Assembly (NCBI GenBank): GCA_022385755.1
Contig: MU278368.1
Coordinates: 17,199 to 81,198, forward strand
Direction of reading: 5' to 3'
Length of the DNA stretch: 64,000 nt
DNA from: Trametopsis cervina
Lineage: Eukaryota > Basidiomycota > Agaricomycetes > Polyporales > Irpicaceae
Numbering within the stretch: the first letter of the stretch is position 1; every line of letters begins with the position of its first letter. The notes under the pieces are model-generated. The model did not search any database. It saw nothing but the letters and a program-made list of their open reading frames with translations, and had not been told where the DNA came from. This document shows positions 34,936 to 47,800 of this stretch, piece after piece. A program made the translations under genes and the position numbers.

Positions 34936-36502
34936 CCTGGGGATCGGCGCATCGGCGCGAGTCATGCTGTTGCCACTCCCGTGGCCCTTTCCGCCCTATG
35001 TGCACTGCGAAGACAATGCCACCCATTCGTTTTGCTAACAAACCGCCAGTGTATCCTCAGCCTTGATTCATGTCCAACTCTGCTGCGATGCCAAGCAGCG
35101 ATATGTGACACGCGATGGGCACGCTTCCCGGGCCAGTTTCCTGGAGACTAATTCAGGATAGCAACGGTGACTTCGACTACAAAGTAATCCTTGCGATGAT
35201 CGAGTTGGCCGTACGTTGGCGTCCGCGCGCCGATGATCGAGGGGATGACTATGCTGCAACGAAGCACAGGCATATGAACACCCTGACATGTCTGCATAGT
35301 GCAACGAAGTCTTTGTTCGATGCTCTAGCAACAGGTGGAGGTGAGAAGGCGGGCTAGTATTCACGGAGGACATTGGCTTACGAGTTCCAGTTTGTGAGGT
35401 CGAGACGCCATGCACTGCGGCACACTGCTCGTTCCCCAAAAGGATTACACCGCATGTTGCGTTGCGCTGGCAGACTCTCTCCTCGTTCAGTACGATGATA
35501 GTTTCGGTGAATCACGCACACAACACGTACGTAGCAAACATCAAGGTCATAAACAGGAACATTCGCGTTGCAGAGGCCAGCAGTCTCACAAATGGAGAGA
35601 ACCGCACATTCTTGGTAGAACTATGCGTCCACAGGAGTAAACAACGCATCGCGGGATCAACCCCTGCAGGGCGGATTCGCGGAGCGCTGATGATTGTGTC
35701 CGCGTGTTTCGAGTTCTGCCTCCGTTGGTCAAAACCGTTGACCTGCCGACTTGAAGGTTCGACTGGCTGGCACGCCTGTTCCTAGCAATGTAATCACTGA
35801 CAGTGAGTATTTGCGGAACCTCCTGTGACGATGACGAACAAGTATCGTACATTTTCTCTTTGTTTCTCTTGCCGTACATAATGATCTTCGTTCATGATAG
35901 GGCGATGAACTTCATTCGCGAGATTCATCCTTGTACGGACGAGGACGCACTAAAAGCGAGGCATCAAAGAGTGATGGAAAAGGCTGGTGTCAGGGGTCTC
36001 AGTTTCGAAAGTTCACGATAACGCTCAGCGATGGATCTGCCGGCTGACAACCTTACGCTCAAAATAACGCTGCAGTGCTGCACCTCACGGACTCCGACTT
36101 GTCGATAGTAGCAGAAGATATCTCACTTTACTGCTTCACAGGAAGTGCGTACATTTTTACTGATCTTGTTTTGAAGGTCAGACATGGCGGTTAACCTCAG
36201 CGTGAATAACCGGGACCGCACGGAATAATACGCTGGTGAACATGTCCAGAGTATTCACTATGTGAACGCGCATACAGGGTAATAATACCAGACTGCATTA
36301 GTAGCGAATTCAAGGGTCGAACAGGTTGGATAGTGTCGAAGGGTCTTACGCAATTCGAGACTTCGAAAACCCCAGGACAAGCAAATACAGTCGAATACTT
36401 CGGAGTTACAGCAAGTGAAGATGTTCGGCGTTGAACAGCTAAATAGATTATCAGTGCAATAACGATCGCAACAACCCCAGCCACGTACATCGCTGCAACC
36501 CA
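34936..36502. other. 1.6 kb without a confident gene
   Basis: Short frames such as 35803-36021 (plus; ends RHQRVMEKAGVRGLSFESSR) may be gene fragments, but no complete model could be built. The stretch lies between the left arm and DUF6593-type copy 2. Confidence 0.4.
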
Positions 36503-37156
36503 TCACCATGCATACGCTGCTCCAGTGAGCGGATCCTGGCGACTCAATTCTTGCACGTAAAGCAGAACCAGGACGATCTCTACCAGATCCTCCGTGGCGT
36601 CCGAGGGAAGTTCGAGGTGCGCAGGGTGCGCATGTCCAATGATCCCATGGGATTTACTATGCCACTCCCCGATCTTCTGACCCTCCGGAACGCTTTGGAG
36701 CTACCCGACATCCCTTCAAGGTTAACCACAATTCAAATCAACCATGAGCACGCGCAATACCGTACCTTTGCCCCGGTTATAAGCACCTCCCAGCTATAGG
36801 ACCGCCCTGTGTATCCATTGAACGCCCGCGCACTGTCAATCCATTGATGAGCAAACCTGGGGACTAACGCCCTATTCTACGGCCGTAACATACCTTGACA
36901 ACGAACTGTGGCGTGTAAAGTCCCTCGCCTTGATCGAGGTGCCTCTGATCTTGAACGTAATAGTGCTGCTTATAGCGGATTGCCATTCGACCTCGGCAAC
37001 GGTTTCTCCAGGCTCGCCAGACTGTAGGCTCGAGACCTTGGTGTGCTCTCTGCCCAGTAACGCATGGTCGGTAGAGATTCGATATAACGGAGTACCTTGC
37101 TCGTCGAGCACATCGGTGTTGCGTAGGCCGCTGCGAGTGCATGCAAAGTTCGGCAT
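36503..37156 (-). CDS. DUF6593-type protein, copy 2 (intact)
   Basis: Three exons (37156-36894, 36832-36766, 36700-36503) give 175 residues with closed phases. Exon 1 has SGLRNTDVLDEQGTPLYRIS, LLGREHTKVSSLQSG, VAEVEWQSA and FKIRGTSIKARDF. The middle exon has RAFNGYTGRSYSWEVL. The last has IGEWHSKSHGIIGHAHPAHL and VEIVLVLLYVQEL. No signal peptide or membrane helix is present. The family is widespread in Agaricomycetes and its function is unknown to me. It is the closest of the three copies to copy 1, in the same orientation 4.3 kb away, which suggests a local tandem duplication. Confidence 0.7.
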
Positions 37157-37962
37157 ATTATAGTGCGCTTTGGGGTGATGAGCTTATGGTATACGTGGGG
37201 TGTAGACTGGGGGTTATATAGCTGTAACGTCGGTCAAGTAAAGGCAATCCGAGAGTCATTCATGGAGACGTACAGGAATGTGCAGTAATTTGGGTCTGCG
37301 ATCCTTGTCGGAGGTTACCCCGCAGTCTTGGTACTCTGTCCACAGCGGCAATCTTTCCATGTCATGTGATGGGCATGTTGCAAGGCAAAGTTGGTAACAT
37401 ACTGTGCATTTGCGACATATGCCTGACGTTTCTATCGTAGGTTTGGAATGTAAGAAATGGTGTGTGGGAGTTGCTTGCATGGGATCGTGGTGCGTAAATG
37501 GAAGAATCTGTTATACGTAAGGCGGCCTCTTGAGCATGTCATCTGCTGATAGTATTATGGCTTCCCCAGGTCGCCTAGCATAGTATAAGCTATAGCAGCT
37601 CAGTAAGGCTGCTGAGGATGAAGCGAATAGAACTCACCCGGTGGTTTCGGGTTTGGAGCGCAGAACTAGGGATAGCATAGATGCATAGATGTCAGCCCGT
37701 GCTAAGTACCGAGTGCCACATTACTATGCAGTCATGGACTCCCTCCTTGTAAGGAAGCGGCGTTCTAGGGACAGAAGGTCAGCGAGAATATGAGCAAATC
37801 CACTCACCCCTCGATGAGGAGCAACGCCTAGACCGGTGAAGTAAAAGACACAACTTAGAATTACACGATAAATCTAGGATGCATTAAAGATGCACAGAAC
37901 TCCAAATAATGAAACAGAGAGAAACAGTATTAGTGGCATAGTAGGAACCTCGTTTGTCTCAT
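37157..37962. other. Intergenic, 0.8 kb
   Basis: This holds the promoter of DUF6593-type copy 2 and the 3' side of FMP52. No gene or RNA was recognised. Confidence 0.5.
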
Positions 37963-39139
37963 TTACTGCGTCTTCGCGAGATCCAGAATTTGAGGATTAG
38001 TCAAGAGGGTGAACGACGATCCCTCCCAAGACGTCTTCGTCTTCAGCTTATCGGGGATGCCCTCGCTGCCGAGCGCGCCAGCGATGCTCAACGCTTTCCC
38101 AAGAGTGCTGACCTGTATACCACGAACACATATGGATTAGCATATGGTGACAGATACCAGCTTTGGTTAGGATGATGGCCACTTACGGGTATCTCAACAG
38201 ACTTGGAGAACCTGGCGAGCTGGTGAGTAACGTATCTAGGAGCGGTAAGTCAGTCACGACATATTGGAAAGAAACATAGTGAGATGCAGAACTAACCCTG
38301 CAACGTGCTCTGCGAGTCTGTGTTCGGGTCGCTCTGCCTGCGCAAGGAAAGCGGGACGGAAGATGATGACGTCGTCGTATCCAAGGTTGGCTAGCGCTTG
38401 CTCGGTCAGGCCTTTGCTCCTGCAACGACGTTATGAGCAGCTGTTCAAAGGCAAGTATAGCTAGGGGAGTGCTGTAACTCACTTTCCGTAGAGGAAGTAT
38501 CCTTTGGGGTTCGCGCCGACGGACTGCACAGCCGGATGTCAGTCGAGAAGACGCATGAGAAGGATTGGCCAACTAATGCTCACCGAGAGGTAAATGAGAC
38601 GCTGCTTGCGAGTGGGATCGTCCGACTTGGCAGCCTTGGCAGCGTTGATAACGTACCTAAGTCCGGCGGGAGAACGGGGACGAATCAACAACAGAGGTTG
38701 CGCGAGGGTGCACACGACTCACTCTCGGTCGATCTTCTCAAAAGCCTCCGCACTTCCTGCAGCTGCACGCGTCGTGCCCATTCTATATGGCCAGAACAGA
38801 GAGCATAAGCATGCTTTGTCCACTATCCCTGACTAAGAAAGCACGTACGTTATCAGCACAACATCCCATTCACCCTCCTTCACCCGCTCTTGCTCAATCG
38901 CGTCGAAGTTGACAGACTTCTGCTCGAGTTTCGCCGCGTTCGGGAGGTTCGCCTTGTCCGTTACCCTCCTTCCGTACTCGCCGACCTTGTTGTACTTGTC
39001 CGACGAGAGCAGCTCTCGCAAGAGGTGCTTACCGGTAGCTCCGGTTGCGCCGAAGAGTAATGCTGAGAGTCCTACGGGTGCGAGCTAGTGAGAACACTGT
39101 GGACACGCGGCGAGGAACTTAAAGCATACCACTAGACAT
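37963..39139 (-). CDS. FMP52: Fmp52-like mitochondrial SDR (HTATIP2/TIP30 family)
   Basis: Eight exons (39139-39130, 39071-38849, 38782-38723, 38656-38584, 38523-38483, 38419-38297, 38235-38187, 38112-37963) give 242 residues, every phase closing. The N-terminus has LSALLFGATGATGKHLLREL, the GxxGxxG nucleotide-binding loop at residues 11-17. Then come KVGEYGRRVTDK, AGSAEAFEKIDREYVINAAK, LIYLSSVGANPKGYFLYGKSK (Y134 and K138 form the SDR YxxxK), and a domain ending in PQILDLAKTQ. The family is an atypical short-chain dehydrogenase. The yeast orthologue is on the mitochondrial outer membrane; its substrate is unknown. The first exon is only 10 nt (MSSG). Confidence 0.88.
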
Positions 39140-39655
39140 ACTTGTTGAGAAAGTTAGAGGTGAGTGAGGTCAAGTGCGAAAGTGAGTAACGCGACCAGGC
39201 GTTTAGTACATTCAAAGCTATCGTCATGGTGGGAGACTAAGAGACACGCCGATGAACGCGAATGCGGCCGGCAGCTCCGTTTTTTATTTGACTTACTGGC
39301 CACCAACAGCATCGACTCGAAGTGGTGGCTGTCTATTACAGAATCCAGACTTGGTTGTAGAAAGTTAGATGGATGACATTCTATGACCTGCAAACTATTC
39401 CCGCAAGTACATATTGTCCAGTGAGCAACCGATGTCCGTGACCCATTTCAGAATAAATTGGTCTCCGCGTTCGTGCCCTGTGGATAGCGTGATAACGATG
39501 GTCATTTCTACCAGATGTATGTGATATTTTCGCTCCAAGTCCTACCATGCATGACATGTATGTGGAGGACATAACCAGACAAATTCTATGTTACATTGAT
39601 AACCTGTACAGGCGTGTTGACAAACGTGTGTGCTACATATCCACATACAGTGAAC
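39140..39655. other. Intergenic, 0.5 kb
   Basis: This is the FMP52 promoter region and the 3' side of the zinc-finger/RGG gene. Nothing else was seen. Confidence 0.5.
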
Positions 39656-40573
39656 TTAATCACTTGTATAACCATATGGCCCGTCCAGAAGTCCCATCCC
39701 AGACGCAGCGTAGTTGTAGAGATCTACCAGTTCTGCATTGCTGTAAGAGGGGCTTCTGTGTCTGCCGCGACCACCACCTCTTCCCCTACCTCCCCCGCCG
39801 CCACCTTCATCATCATCACCACCACCACCACCACCGCCGCCGCCGCCTCTTCTTCCCATTCCTGCTCCTCCTCCTCTTCCCCCTTGTCCTCCTCTGCCTC
39901 CACCTCCACCTACATCGCCTGCGTCGCCTCTTCCTCCTCCTCTGACCCCTCTTCCTCTCCCTCGCGGTGGAGCGTGAGCAGGGCCATCTGCAATACCGCG
40001 GCCTCCTCTCTCGCCCCCTCTTCCCCTCCCATCTCCACGTCCATTCGCTGCGCCTCTCCCACCTCTTCCGCCTCTTCCCGAACCTTCCCTTCCCGCACCA
40101 CGATCTGCGTCTTGTGCACGTATCGTCTCCGCGCTTCCCGATCTTCCAGCTACTGGGCTGCTGGATCTGCTACTTCTCCTTCTACCTCCACCACGCTCGG
40201 CCGCCTGTCCTCGTCCTACCCTGCCTCTGCCTCTGCCTCTGCGTCCGCGTCCACGTCCGCGACCAGACGCATTGGGGTGCCCCAAGCCATCTGCATCATC
40301 AGGCCTATACAGCTACATGAGACAATCCACCACATGTTTCTCCCAGGCCGAGACTCACCTCAGAGCTTTCATCTCATGATACGGCTTCGCCAGATGTTCA
40401 ACAACGCCACTTCCCCTGTCCACGAGCTCCTCACACAGCGTACATCGCCATCCATCTGGCCCTACCGCCGCCTCCGTCGCTCGTGCAACCGCATTTGCAT
40501 GTTTGCCGCCTGACTCATGGCTCTCACGATTGGCGACGGCCATCGTCAGGTGGCAGACCACGCATTTCCACAT
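39656..40573 (-). CDS. Zinc-finger protein with long RG/RGG-rich tail
   Basis: Two exons (40573-40359, 40304-39656) give 287 residues. The N-terminus has two CxxC...H zinc-finger-like units: WKCVVCHLTMAVANRESH...GGKH, and WRCTLCEELVDRGSGVVEHL, then PYHE, similar to U1/matrin-type C2H2 fingers. From residue 80 to about 265 the sequence is RG, RGRG and GG repeats with a Gly10 run and Ser/Arg islands. The last 25 residues (YSNAELVDLYNYAASGMGLL) are non-repetitive. RGG tails bind RNA and are methylated by type I PRMTs, and U1-type fingers bind double-stranded RNA, so an RNA-binding role is likely, by inference. The opposite strand is also open for 305 codons; I treat that as a shadow because it reads as Ser/Pro/Thr noise. 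Confidence 0.72.
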
Positions 40574-40659
40574 CGAGGACGGTGATATTGGCTTGCGGTT
40601 CGGGATGATTGTGTGGGTCGATATGAACTCTGTGTTATCGACAACGCTACGTCAGATGC

Positions 40660-41000
40660 CCTACAACACCAAAGTAAGTAGTATCGTCATCAGATGAGTG
40701 CAAGATGCCACTCACAGTAACCTGGCTGCAAGATGTATGTCAGTGCAATCGTGTTAGCATGGGCACCGTAGGCGATCTTGAAGAGATGGCACTCCGATAC
40801 GGAGGTACTTATACTTACAAGTAAGGTTCAGACCTAGAGCAATGGGCCTGGTCACAAGCGTCAGTGAAGATGACTTCCATTGATGCACGAACGCGAATAC
40901 CAATGAATGACACGAACACGCACCCGAATATACCCACGTATCCTATCCACGAGATCTGGTTTCCAGCTTCTAAGTTCAGAAGAGCAATCTCAATCGACAT
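40660..41000 (-). CDS. Possible small single-pass membrane protein
   Basis: The frame from ATG 41000 reads MSIEIALLNLEAGNQISWIG, then YVGIFGCVFVSFIGIRV, which forms one membrane helix, then a Cys-containing tail to a GTAAGT donor at 40818. Splicing through a 10-nt exon at 40725-40716 to a short last exon ending at 40652 would give about 66 residues. That microexon is doubtful. No family was recognised; it may be a real small gene or a chance frame. Confidence 0.3.
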
Positions 41001-41292
41001 CAAAACGATATCCCGAGTAGCTTATGCATTGCGTGATAAAAGCAGCGAAAGATGGAAGGAAGACAACGATTGATAGAAAACAAGGAGAGAGGGCTTATAG
41101 TGTATAGTATCCGTATTGAGTGTATAGATAATCAAGAACCGGTGGTGACTGCGGCGTGGGTATGAGGGAAAGATAGTGGTATGGATGGCGGATGAAGCAG
41201 AAGGTTGGTGTAGAGTGGCGAAGTCTGTCCCGGGTAGAAGAGAATGCGCTGGGAAATGACGGTAGGCTGGCGAAAGACGGACAAGGCTAATT

Positions 41293-43285
41293 CTAGGGAC
41301 TCGTCGGTAGCTTCAGCGGTGACGATGGCGGGGGCGACTTGAAGGATGGCTTGACAGGCGACGCAGCGCGGGCAACAGGTATTGGTATCGAAGACATTGA
41401 TCCACCGCCACTCGTACGCATCAACCGACGAAGACGAGCCAGTTCGTCCGACAAATTCCTGTAACGAGGTTGGATCAACAAAAGGAGGGACACGGTCAGG
41501 AGTATACTGACTTAGCAGTTTGTACGGCCCCATTGTCCTCTTTGATAGACCTGTCCACTTCGTCTCGCAACTTTTGTATGTCCACCCGCAAGCCTTCTTC
41601 CACTTCCCGCCGAGATTGTTCAGCCTCCCCCTTGAGTCTCCTCACCTCGTTCAACCCTGATCCCTCCTCTTCCCTCTGCTTCTGTACTTCCTCCACGAGC
41701 TTCAGATACTTCTTCTTCAGCTCCTCGCCGTCTTTCCTCATCCGTTCCTCCCTCTTCTTCATCTCCTCGCGCAATGCACTTTGATCATGTTTAAACGACT
41801 CCACGAGACCCTTCATCGAATCTCGGAGCGTAATGTACTCTCTTTCGGCTTTTTGTGACCGCGCAGTGGACTCAGTCACAGTGCTTTCCATCTCCCGGAT
41901 GGTTTTCTTGGAGGTCAGTGTCTCAGCCTTCAATTGCGATTTGAGCGAGGCCGCTTCAGCCTCAGCTTTGCGCGCTCGTTCCAGCACCTGACATCATCAG
42001 ACATGACGAACACGGCGCGTAGCGCAACACGCTCACCTCCTGTAGCAGCCTCTCATTCCTCGCGACGACATTATTCAGACCCTCGTTCTCCAATCTCAGC
42101 CGTTCCCGAGCATCCTTCAAATCCTCCCTCTGCCTTGTCAACTGGCTGATCTGCTGCTGGCTTACTCGTAATTGCGCCTTCGTGTTCTCCAGCGCATTCT
42201 TGGCGTTCAAAACGCCCGCTTGTAGATCAGCGAGTACTTTCGTCGTGTTACCAGGCGCGAACGACGCGCGTTTGTTGGGTGAGTGTGGTGGTAGCGATGA
42301 CGTGGATGCGGTGAGACCGTTGTCGTTTTCCTCAGCCAGAGCGCGTGCATTTCCTGCAGGACGACGGAGATGAGCGTGATTCAGAAAACGGCATGTGTCC
42401 TGCCTCAGCGATCCGAGGGAAAAACGAGGACAGTACGTAAGATGACACTAACCTACCGAGGCCACCGGAATCCCTAAAAGAGTAATGACGAGTTAGCAAC
42501 ATAAACGCGTCAGGCGATAGAGGGCGCGAAGAAGAGGAGCGATCACGTACGACTGAGCGTACGCGTAGGGCTGGATAGTCGCTTGCTCGGCGACGACGTC
42601 GGTATGCCCTCCCTGATCTCCTCTCCAAATGACGGTGAACGTCCAAGGACTTTGGGAAGGGGCAGGTTCGAGTCCGGGCCTGCCATAGTTGACAGAACCT
42701 CAAAGCTCGAGCGTCGTCGCGCTACCTTTGAAGGCGTACTGGTACTTCCGTTAGAAGATGATGCATACGATGAGGGTGGCATGTTCATGTGAAAGGAGTC
42801 AAACTCGTTGGGAGACTGCGGTGGCGAAAATGTACCGGGTGGCAATGGGCGTGGGCCGCGCAGAATGATGTTCTCGAGGGAGTGTAGTTGGGCTTGTTGT
42901 TGGCGAATGTTGTGTTTCAAGGTGGACATCTGCGTCCTGATAACAACTGCATCAACAACGATTGGTCAGTAGGCTGTGGGACATCGCAAACAGTTCCAAC
43001 AACAGTCGAGCGTTGGGCGGTAGATGGCAACGGGGGATTTCTCGAAAAGTCATACCCGGCCGGCACGCAGTTTAGGCACGGACATGATTGCTTTAGCCAC
43101 AGCGTGCCTACCCAGACACGGATGGCTTGCCCAGGGGTTCGACGATGCTGAAACGCACCTTGGTCGTGTTGGCGGTCCACTATAGGACTTGCCCGCCCGT
43201 TTGTAGAACCGCGAGACGATGGACGTGACGGAGAGCGCGCACTGGAAGCTAATGGCGATGACAGGTAACTTGACGGCGAGGTCAT
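41293..43285 (-). CDS. Coiled-coil protein, possibly She3-like
   Basis: The model starts at ATG 43285 (TSPSSYLSSPLASSARSP). A first intron of about 212 nt leads to exon 2 at 42946 (TLKHNIRQQQAQLHSLENII). A 21-nt exon near 42470 (IPVASVG) leads to a long coiled coil (NAKNALENTKAQLRVSQQQI; ERLRLENEGLNNVVARNERL; MKGLVESFKHDQSALREEMK). The C-terminus is Ser/Pro-rich and ends PSSPLKLPTSP. I see no enzymatic domain. The layout, a Ser-rich N-terminus then a central coiled coil then a basic Ser/Pro tail, is that of She3-type mRNA-transport adaptors, but coiled coils attract false matches, so this is a weak suggestion. The start lies 261 bp from the divergent cardiolipin synthase gene. Confidence 0.65.
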
Positions 43286-43546
43286 ATCGAGTAGAACCAA
43301 GAAAAACGAATGTCGGCAAAAGCAGCAGTGTTAAGGAAACCAAGCAAAGGCCTGAGGCAAAGCAAGGCGCATATGCCCAAGCTAAATGTACAGCACCAGG
43401 CAGAAGCAAAGAGCGAAGCGGTTGAGTGTCGAGGTCGAGGTCGAGCACACCGGCGCCTGATGAAACGGACAGCGAGGCGCGCCAAATCCCGTTTAGGCAA
43501 CCTCGAATTGCCGTGCCTGCGTCATGTTCCTCTCTTTCAGCTCGAG

Positions 43547-44667
43547 ATGCTCTTACCTCGCTTGACTCTACGCTGCGGCCAGAACATCTCTCGGAACGCG
43601 TTTATATCATACAGGAGGACATCTAGCCACCCGCTACGAGCATCCTCTCAGCTCAGGTCGCGTAGAACTTTCCGTTCATGCGCGCCGCGGTTGGAGCAAC
43701 ATGAGCCGACCAAGCTACCAGACCAGCCAACTCCCAAAGCGAAGCTTGCAGAACGCGTAAAGGAGAACATATACACGATTCCAAACCTCCTGACAGTCTC
43801 GCGAATACTTGCATGTCCCGTCCTCGGCTGGGCCATCGTAGAAGACAACTTCGTGCTCGCGACGTCATTGCTTGCCTACGCTGGATTAACAGACCTGGTC
43901 CGCCTCTTCTATGTTGTCTCTTCACGCTCGTTGCCGTATTGAACATGAGCCATTTCTGTATCCATGTATTTGAAGGTTGATGGATGGATGGCACGCCGGT
44001 ATAACATGAGCTCCGTATTGGGCACTATACTGGACCCAGCAGCGGACAAGACCCTCATGACCACCCTGACAATAACTCTTGCTTTCAAGGAGCTCATACC
44101 AAGTATGTCCGACGCCTCAGAACCTTGCGATGGATGACTGAAGCCTTACAGTGCCACTGGCGGTCATCATACTCGGTCGGGACGTACTACTCAGTCTGTC
44201 GGCGTTTTATATACGATATACGACACTGCCCGCTCCTGTGAGTTCTCATGTCCTGGAATTCCATGCCATCATGAACAAGGACTGTCCGCCAGAAAACCTG
44301 GAAACGGTATTGGGATTTCTCACTCCCTTCTGCCGAGGTTCGGCCTACAACAATCAGCAAGGTATGAATCCACCCATGTGTAGTACGTAGTTGTGGGTCC
44401 TCACCGTCTCCTCCAGTACAACACTGCCCTTCAGCTCCTATTGATGGGTGTCACCACTGTCAGTCCGTTAATTCCGCACGACATTCATCCCGCCTTGCAA
44501 GGCTTGCAGTACGTGTCTTTCTTCTGTAGGGTCACCGCATATATTCTCACATGTCTTTCACATCAAGAGTGTTAGTCGGTATCACGACCATCTGGAGTGG
44601 TGCCTCTTACTTATTCACAAAGGACGCTGTGCGTGTAATTAGACAACCCCGTCAACCTCCTCCATAG
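43547..44667 (+). CDS. CRD1: Cardiolipin synthase (CDP-alcohol phosphatidyltransferase)
   Basis: Six exons (43547-43897, 43976-44102, 44152-44237, 44293-44361, 44417-44508, 44568-44667) give 274 residues. The N-terminal 60 residues are rich in Arg and Ser and poor in acidic residues, a mitochondrial presequence. ENIYTIPNLLTVSRILACPV opens the membrane domain. The family signature DG(x2)AR(x8)G(x3)D(x3)D is complete across the exon 1/2 junction: DGWMARRYNMSSVLGTILD then PAADK. Hydrophobic helices follow (LAVIILGRDVLLSLS; QLLLMGVTTVSPLI). The enzyme joins phosphatidylglycerol and CDP-diacylglycerol to make cardiolipin in the inner mitochondrial membrane. The C-terminus is less sure: a GTGCGT donor near 44627 could add another short exon. 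Confidence 0.92.
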
Positions 44668-44893
44668 TCCGCCGTCATTCCTCAGCGTGCAGCACTCGGA
44701 CCTTCACGTGTTGTGGTATGTCGATTACACATTTGATGTACCACTCATGTACAGGCATAACATACAGTTAAGTCTCTACTAATGTATACGTACTCAAAAC
44801 ATGAATGATAGTCAAAAAACACCGGCATGATGGATGAACGAACAGAATACAAGATGATGACAATGATAAAATGGTGATGGTCCCAGGAATAAA

Positions 44894-47800
44894 TTATGAT
44901 AATGCGCGTTGCTTCCCCTTGATTTTCGCTCTGGCGGTCTCTTCTCGATGTCTTCGAACGTCGGCGAGTGCATCAGGAATGGCGGCCTTCTTCGCACGTT
45001 CGGTTCGCCATGCATCCATGGCACGTCTGGGACAAACAACAATTCGTCAGCACGCGCCACACACGGTCGAACAGACGACTCACTTGGCTCGCAGAACAAA
45101 GATGACAGAAAGCGTGACGTTTTTGAGCGTTCGCTTCTTGCGCACGACGGCCGGAAGACGCGAGGCTGCATTCGGGAATCCAGCCCTCGCAATAGCCGCC
45201 AAGATTTTATCCTCCCTAACGCACACAAATGAGCTCAACGTCTTTCGTCTTGGACATCGATGGCAGAACTCACAGTCGCTCGCTCTTGGCGAGAAGTACA
45301 AGAAGATATTGCTTCTGGTTGCCCAGATTGTCTCGCATATTGGATTCACGAACCCACTTCGCTTTGAGGTAGTTGATCTGGAGCACGAGCCCTTTGCACT
45401 CAGCCTTATGCCGAGCTTCAAAGGTCGAAAGGTCTGTCGAAGCGCTAGATCGTCAAGGTGGGGTCAGTATACCGCCTACACGCGTCACAGACTCATACAC
45501 ACCTGGAACAAGTATGGCTGTTCCACTGGTCCTGCAACGTCCTGTTCCTCTCTCGCTCCTCCTTCGCTTCATCTCTTAACAGACGGATCTGGGTTTGGGC
45601 CTGCTTCTGTGCGCGCTCAGTCTTGGTAGCTTCCTCCTTGCGTTCTGCCTCGAGTCGCTCCTTCTGGGTACGAAGCTGCTTGAGGTCGCGTCCAAAGACC
45701 TCGGCATCCCGTTTCACTCTCCTCAGATCCGCTTCAAGCGAGGCGACATTACGAGCCATGTCACTGTTCTCACTGCTAGCGCGGTTCTTCTCCTCGGCTA
45801 CCCGATGCAGCTCATCTGTTTGTTCAGAAAGTGTTTTGCGGAGATCCTCGATCTCGAGGAGCCGGAGATCGAGTTCGTGACGACGCTGGTCGTGAGAGGT
45901 TTGAGAGGCGGCGTGCTCTTCGCGCAGTTGGCTGAGATGCTAGAAACGCGGGTTTCAACATGACAGGTGACATTGAAGGCAGATACAAACATACCTTAGA
46001 GACATGAGCATGTTTCTTTTGAAGCTCTTTGTGATCAGATACGAGCATAGTCCGCTCCCTTCGAAGGTTCTCAATAGTCTCGGTGTTTTCGACCACCTTC
46101 GACTCGAGGAGTCGGGCTTTCTGTTCCACGTTGGAGTTGGCTGCAAATACAACGTAATCAGCAACAACAGGGGACGCATAGGTTAATCTCCGCACTGCGT
46201 AGCTCAGCTTCCAGCTCGTGATTCTCGTGCTTGATCCTTTGTAGCTCCTCTCTGATGTCGGCCATATCCTGCACCACGTGACTGTCAGTAAGACAACCAT
46301 CGCCAGGGGGTGCACACTCACAGATTCAGTGCGGCGCAGCTGAAGGACGACCTCCTCCTTCTGTCGTTCTGCTTGATTCTGCTCGGTGGTGAACCCTCTC
46401 AGACGTGACCGCTCCGATTTCAGCTGTGCCTCCAGGTCTCCGACCATCCGCTTAGCCTTATCGAGCTCCTATCGTATCATGTGAGTGAAAGATGGCACAA
46501 GAGTATGTAAGACGGGCACTTACTGCTTGCATGCCAGCCTTGCCACGCTCTGTCTCAGAGTACCGCTTCACTTCGTCCTTCACCTGGCGAACCTCAGCGT
46601 TCAAACGGGAAGCAGCATCTTTCAATGTGGCATTCTCTCCTAAAAGCCTGCGCCTTTCGGAATCCCACTGCTGCTTCATGGATGCCAGCTGAGTGTTTAC
46701 AGCCTGCAGGTCGGCTCGGAGTCTCTCAGTGGTCTTGGTGGGAGGCGTTTCCGGCTCATCTTCCATAGACAAATCCGCAGGGTCGATGAACGAACTATAA
46801 AATATATTAGCATGCAGTCTCGTCGTAAAACTCGTTTTACTTGCCTTTCATCTCCTGATGCACGGACCTGCAGAGCACGAACGTCCACCTTGACGCGGCA
46901 CTTCTGACAGCGGAGCTTTTCCAACCTCTGGATTCTCCTCTCCTCTCTCCGCTGGAGACGAGCAACGTTCTCTTCGAGGGAAATGATCTTCGACCGGGCA
47001 TCTTCAAGCTGGTTGGTCAAGCTGACTACACCTAGACCGGCGTCTTCGAGGCGATCTAGTTTGTCGTCGATGCTCTCGTTAGCCTGTTCTAGTTCCTGCT
47101 GCAACCGTTCGATCTCAGCTATCAGAGGAGAAGCAGTGGCATCGTTCATCGTTGTCTGCAACCATGAAAGCTAACACACGGAAGGTCAGAGTGTGTAGTT
47201 TCTCAGAATAAAATCTCACCAACATCTCTGAGAGGTCCACCAGGAGTCTTGGGGCTCTTAAATGACAAGTTCAGGAGGTGGCGGTGCATAGGCGAAATAC
47301 CAGCGCCGTTCAACATCTTTCCAGGCGTTCCGAACGAGTTGTTCTTCAAGCTCTTCAGTCGTTCCACGAGATCATCGCGCTCTTGTTCCAACATCTCAAT
47401 CTTGGCATCCTTCGCCCTCTCGACCGCCTTGCGGGCGGGAGACTGGCTCACCATCATAGTCAGCCGCGCGATCTCCTTGTGTGCTTCGTCGAGCTCGGCC
47501 TCCATCGCAGCAATATCTGCCTCGGCGTCAGCGTCCGCTCCGAGGCCAGACGGGTCAATGCGTGAGCGTGATCTGTCCAGTTCCCGTTCGAGAGCCATGA
47601 CCTTCGTCCTCAGGACGGATATCTGCTCTTCGTCGCTGCGCATCTTGGCTTCCGCAGCGTCGAGGGCCTCTTCCATCTCCCTGGCCAGCTCGGACGCTCG
47701 TTCGGCTTCGGCCTCGCAATGAGTAGCTCTCTCGCGTTCCTGATCGAGGACCTCGGTAAGCGCGGCGAGACGTTCTTGTGTAGACCCGATGAGCTCTTCG

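Noticed and set aside
39596..40513. 305-codon plus-strand frame, Ser/Thr-rich
   Set aside because: It is the reverse of the RG-rich exon. The minus strand has a proper ATG, zinc-finger motifs and a phase-correct intron.
44871..45629. 252-codon plus-strand frame
   Set aside because: Antisense to the PACT-domain exons; the minus strand carries the recognisable KHKAECKGLVLQINYLK segment.
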